The notes beneath the pieces are model-generated. The model did no database searches and had not been told where the DNA came from. It worked only from the letters and a program-made list of their open reading frames with translations. Position numbers and translations under genes: made by a program. From Rhizophagus irregularis (taxonomy: Eukaryota; Glomeromycota; Glomeromycetes; Glomerales; Glomeraceae): a stretch of 64,000 nt of DNA. This document shows positions 60,213 to 64,000 of the stretch, piece after piece (within the stretch, counting starts at the first letter, position 1; the number at the start of each line of letters is the position of its first letter). The stretch is taken from NCBI RefSeq assembly GCF_026210795.1, contig NC_089433.1, positions 2,567,001 through 2,631,000 of the forward strand. The letters are read 5' to 3'.

Positions 60213-60335
60213 AATTAAAGCTCTGAACGGTTCCGATTTGAACCGGGAACCGATCTGGAACTGGAAAAAAATTCGGTTCAGTTCTCAGTTCGGTTTTGGA
60301 CTTGGAACCGTCCGGTTTGGTTCGGTTCTATCTGA
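60213..60335. mobile_element. GAACCG-rich terminal fragment
   Basis: Starts AAAGCTCTGAACGGTTCC and holds many GAACCG / CGGTTC words, self-complementary overall. The AAAGCTCT start matches the right end (complement) of the element at 9105-10190. It then runs directly into the palindromes. Confidence 0.5.
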
Positions 60336-61090
60336 AATTAAGAAAAAATGCGAAAAAATGAATACACAACCATCCAGTGATCGTACAAGGACGAGCCATA
60401 GCTCGTTGGAATCATCTCATCGAGACGCGTCGAATGGTGGTAAAATCAAGTCTTTAGCATTAAGAAATTTGCATTAGAAAACGATCCATTGATGCTAGAG
60501 ACATGAATTTACCACCATTCAACGCATCTCGACGAGACGAATCTAATGAGCTATAATTCGTCTTTTTACAATTACTGGATGGTCGTGTATTCGTTTTTTC
60601 GCATTTTTTTTAAATTTTCGAACGTCAAAAATTAAAATTCCGATACAAGCGATTAAACGCCATCTATTGATCACACAAAGACGAATTTTAGCTCATTGGA
60701 TTCGTCTTTGTGCGATCAATCGATGGCGTTTAATCGCAGATCGAATTTTAATTTTTGACGTTCGAAAATTTAAAAAAAATGCGAAAAAACGAATACACGA
60801 CCATCCAGTAATTGCAAAAAGACGAATTATAGCTCATTAGATTCGTCTCGTTGAGATGCGTCGAATGGTGGTAAATTCATGTCTCTAGCATCAATGGATC
60901 GTTTTCTAATACAAATTTTTTAAGAAACACTCACCATGTTCTATCTCGTGATCTATCGATGCTAGAGACTTGATTTTACCACCATTCGACGCGTCTCGAT
61001 GAGAGGATTCCAACGAGCTATGGCTCGTCCTTGTACGATCACTGGATGGTCATGTATTCATTTTTTCGCATTTTTCTTAATTTCGGATGT
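60336..61090. repeat. Nested palindromes of about 750 bp
   Basis: 60336-60465 pairs with 60960-61090; 60478-60690 pairs with 60700-60905. Modules share ACCATCCAGTRATYG, GACGAGCCATAGCTCGTTGG / GACGAATTATAGCTCATTAG and GAATGGTGGTAAA. The inner module resembles the outer one, so the structure looks like repeated inverted duplication of one unit of about 130 bp. The frame at 60238-60477 is incidental. Confidence 0.75.
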
Positions 61091-61093
61091 AAC

Positions 61094-64000
61094 TAGAGGT
61101 GCAGCCTTATCCCTCCCCATGGGTTATAACATTGTGTCATGTGTCATATGACATGCGTCTGGATAACGCATGTTACAACTCGTGACGTTTGACATAATGC
61201 TAACCAATGCCGTAATTAATGACATTTGACGCAAAGTGTGACGTATGACGCATTGTATTTGACGTAACTTCGATAATAAATTGTATCTTATCTCTGCGAA
61301 AAATACTTTTTTATTAAAAAATTTTTTAAATGCATGCTTGTGGAGTACAATGCGTTATGCTGATCCCATTTTTATAATAAATCATAATAAATTTGATAAA
61401 CGCGAAATTTACTTCTTTCTTTTGTTTTACGTGTCACGACCTACAACTAATTATGACAGAAACAGTTAGAACTGATTTACAAAAATGCAGTAATGACACT
61501 TTATCCGAAACTCCTCTTTCACGAAAGAAAGCTAATAAAGGAGGCCCAAAATTTGATGAAGTATGGCAATATTTTACTCAAGGAGAAGAATTAAATCCAG
61601 GTCATTATAAAGCTACATGTTATCATTGCAAAGAGGAGTGGTCAAAGGGAAGGCCAGTAGCTTTAAAAGCTCACTTGGCAAATGAATGTTTGGCATGTCC
61701 TGAAGATATTAACAAATATTGGCGTGATAAACTTACTGAAAATACGGTGAATTACACCCGAAAGATGCATTTTTCACAAGATCAAACCCAAATTCCAAAG
61801 CCTCAGTACAAACAAACCAAAATTGTAAACCATTTTAGTTCAGATGAGCCACTTCCTCCTGAAATAAATAACCGTATTGATTGTTCTTTATTAAAGGCAT
61901 GGGTGATGGCAGGGATTCCTTTTGAAGTTGTTGAGAATCCCTTTGTTTTGGATTTATTTAAAAATTTAAATCCAGCATATATCCCTCCATCTCGAACTAC
62001 TTTGTCTGGTAGACTTTTAAATGAAGAAATTTCGCGTGTTAATAAAAAGGTTACATCTGAATTGGAGATAGCAGATAGTTTAACTTTAAGTAAGAAATTT
62101 TAATTTTTAAATTATGTTAATTATTAATTAGTTATTTTAATTTATTAATTCTCATCATTTATTTTATAATTAGCATTGGATGGTTGGACATCCAAACGAA
62201 ATGAATCACTTTACAATTATGTCATAACAACTTCCGATAGAAAAGAATATTTAGTTGCTTTACGCAATTATTCTATGGAATCACATACAGGAGAATTTCT
62301 TGCTTCAGAAATATCAGATATTGTAGAGAAAATTGGTTTAGACAAATTTACAGCTGATGTCACTGACAATGCTTCCAATTGTCGAGTTGCTAGAAGAATA
62401 ATAGAAGAAAAATATGGTCATATTTGGGATATACGATGTGCAGCTCATGCTATTAACTTGATAGCAGCTGATTTAGTAAAACTTAATGATATAAAGGAAT
62501 TTATCTCAAATTGTGGGATGATTACAGGGTTTTTTAATAACTCACATCAAGGTTCTGCAATTTTAGCTCAAGGTTTAAAAGATATGAAGATTAATATTGA
62601 GAGATTACAAATATGGTGTAAGACTAGATGGGGTTCATTGTATATGACAGCAGATTCAATTTTACGTGCGCGTCCTGTTTTTGACTGGGTGAGATAATTT
62701 TTTTGATTGTTTATTAATATTCTTTATTTTATATAATAATTCTAACAATTAAATACTATAGATTTTATTAGAACATAATGGTATTGTTACAAATTCAAAC
62801 GTTTATCTCTTAATTCAAGATGAAGAATTTTTTACAAATTGTCGTCATATTCGTTCAATTTGGGCTCCCATCAAGGAATGCATTAATATCCTTGAAGCAA
62901 AATCAGCTTCTTTAGCTGATTGTTTCGTGCAAATGATCAAATTAGCAATTGCTATATTTCGTCTCCCTTCATCAAATCCCTTTAAAGCTTCAGCAATTCA
63001 GATTTTTAATCATCGTTATCTTGAATTTCAGCATCCTGCTTACTTATTATGTTATTTTCTTCACCCTTATTATCGAGGTATTTACTATTTTTCAGTTAAT
63101 TATTAAAATCATTATTGCTAAAAATTATTTTGATTTTTTAGGTCTAGGACTTAATGATGAAGGATTTAGAAATGCAGCAATAACTGCCACAACTCTCTGG
63201 CAAAATTTAGGATATTCTGAACAAGAATGTAGAGAACTTCTTACTCAATTCCGAAAATATGATCAAAAACTTAAACCTTATGATTTATCTTATGATAAAA
63301 ATATGGATACACCCGAATTATGGTGGGGTTCTATAAGAAGTAAACCATATTATTTACGAGATCTTGCACTTCGTTTATTTGGTATTGCTGTTTCACAAGC
63401 AGGATGTGAACAAAATTTTTCTGTACTTAAATGGATTATTGGAGATAGACGCACAAGGCTTGATGTTCAAAAGCTCGAAGGTATTTCTAAAATTCGTTCT
63501 TATTACTTAGCAAGCATTAAAAATGAATTATCATATTATGGAAAGCATTTGGATGAAGCAGAATTAAGAGAAGTTGCCAATACCTCTGCAGTTGGTGAAA
63601 TTATTGCTTTAGATGATAATGATAATGATACTAATTATCTGCTATTAGAGGAAGATCAGGAAAGAGAAGGTACACAAGAACGTACTACTTTAATATTGGA
63701 GGACATTATTGATTTTACACAACCAATTTTTGAAAATGCAGAAAATGTGGATAATAATACTAATGAAGAAATCAATATAGATAGAAATATGGATTTTAGT
63801 CCTATTGATTTAGTTAACCAAATTTTAGAAAACTAATTTGTTAGTTATTAATTTGTTGTATTAAATTCAAATTTATTGAATAAACTCATAAATCATATGT
63901 CAAATTTGGCAATTTATTATATTTTAAGTTACGGCAATATGGTATGCGTCTTAAGTTATGGCATACGTCATTATGTCAAATTTACTCTTGAGTTACATGC
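61094..64000 (+). mobile_element. hAT element, left end and transposase; right end outside the window
   Basis: Left end TAGAGGTGCAGCC at 61094, preceded by GATGTAAC (61086-61093), the presumed 8-bp target copy. Subterminal ATGCGTC / GACGCAT and TGACGTATGACG words occur at 61140-61265 and again near 63940-63975 in opposite sense, so the right end should be close to or just beyond 64000. Confidence 0.8.
61453..63836 (+). CDS. hAT transposase with BED zinc finger
   Basis: Exons 61453-62089, 62174-62688, 62762-63077 and 63142-63836 join in frame without a stop. A BED-type zinc finger lies near the start (FDEVWQYF, CYHC, LKAHLANEC). The hAT catalytic region follows (LDGWTS, FTADVTDNASNC, RCAAHAINL, CKTRWGS). 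The C-terminal hAT dimerisation block is PELWWGSIRSKPYYLRDLAL, with FSVLKWIIGDRRTRL and an acidic tail. It should cut and paste the surrounding element by binding its ends. The ATG at 61453 is preferred because an earlier in-frame ATG (61393) adds an unrelated hydrophobic stretch. Introns are 73-84 nt (the second and third donors are GTGAGA and GTATTT). The frame is intact, so the element may be active or recently active. Confidence 0.85.

Noticed and set aside
60238-60477. 79-codon frame
   Set aside because: Runs from GAACCG repeats into the palindrome and has no resemblance to a protein family.
1-64000. tRNA or rRNA genes
   Set aside because: I looked for the GGTTCGAATCC-type arm and rRNA blocks by eye and saw none; a tRNAscan run would be decisive.

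Overview
This is a eukaryotic window. The DNA is very AT-rich, the genes have short GT-AG introns, and most of it is transposon debris. The gene content (a WC-2-like PAS/GATA regulator, a Pap1/Yap-type bZIP, a nine-exon PB1 protein) and the density of MULE, hAT, LINE and MITE copies fit a fungus with a repeat-swollen genome. An arbuscular mycorrhizal fungus of the Rhizophagus type is my best guess, by inference and not by database match.

Layout. 1-1510: broken repeat-family gene (-). 2300-3960: array of tiny exons and about twelve structured mini-introns (+). 4560-6520: decayed LINE with an RNase H domain (+). 7640-13330: decayed gene containing a roughly 550-bp segment in three tandem copies, interrupted by at least four separate insertions. 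13570-14420: long-TIR element. 15600-17353: bZIP gene (-), with a MITE in its last intron. 17.8-28.6 kb: gene-poor, with a dead FAR1/MULE-type gene and many MITEs. 28674-30203: WC-2-like gene (+). 30.2-34 kb: apparently empty. 33982-36020: PB1-domain gene (-). 36550-36906: small gene with KEN and D-box motifs (-). 38827-42655: MULE with a nearly complete transposase gene carrying two nonsense codons (-). 42768-45592: 5'-truncated LINE with poly(A) and target-site duplication. 45.6-54.9 kb: nested MITEs. 54579-60212: two head-to-head copies of an element forming a large inverted repeat whose arms are again mini-intron arrays. 60213-61093: fold-back repeats. 61094 to the window end: hAT element with a four-exon transposase gene (+).

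Host genes. Four host genes are supported: bZIP, WC-2-like, PB1 and KEN-box. Three of them splice into continuous frames with consistent phases (339, 425 and 490 aa); the KEN-box gene is a single exon. They do not form a cluster, and any joint role is speculative.

Main novelty. At three places (2564-3848 on +; 55531-56478 on -; 58733-60212 on +) DNA is organised as repeated units of a 20-36 nt exon plus a 70-97 nt intron. In most introns the 5' splice site lies at the foot of one hairpin, and the CTAAC branch-point word lies in or beside the loop of a second hairpin. The stem sequences differ between copies while pairing is kept. The concatenated exons show no reading frame I could find. The best reading is a family of non-coding, multiply spliced units carried by a terminal-inverted-repeat element.
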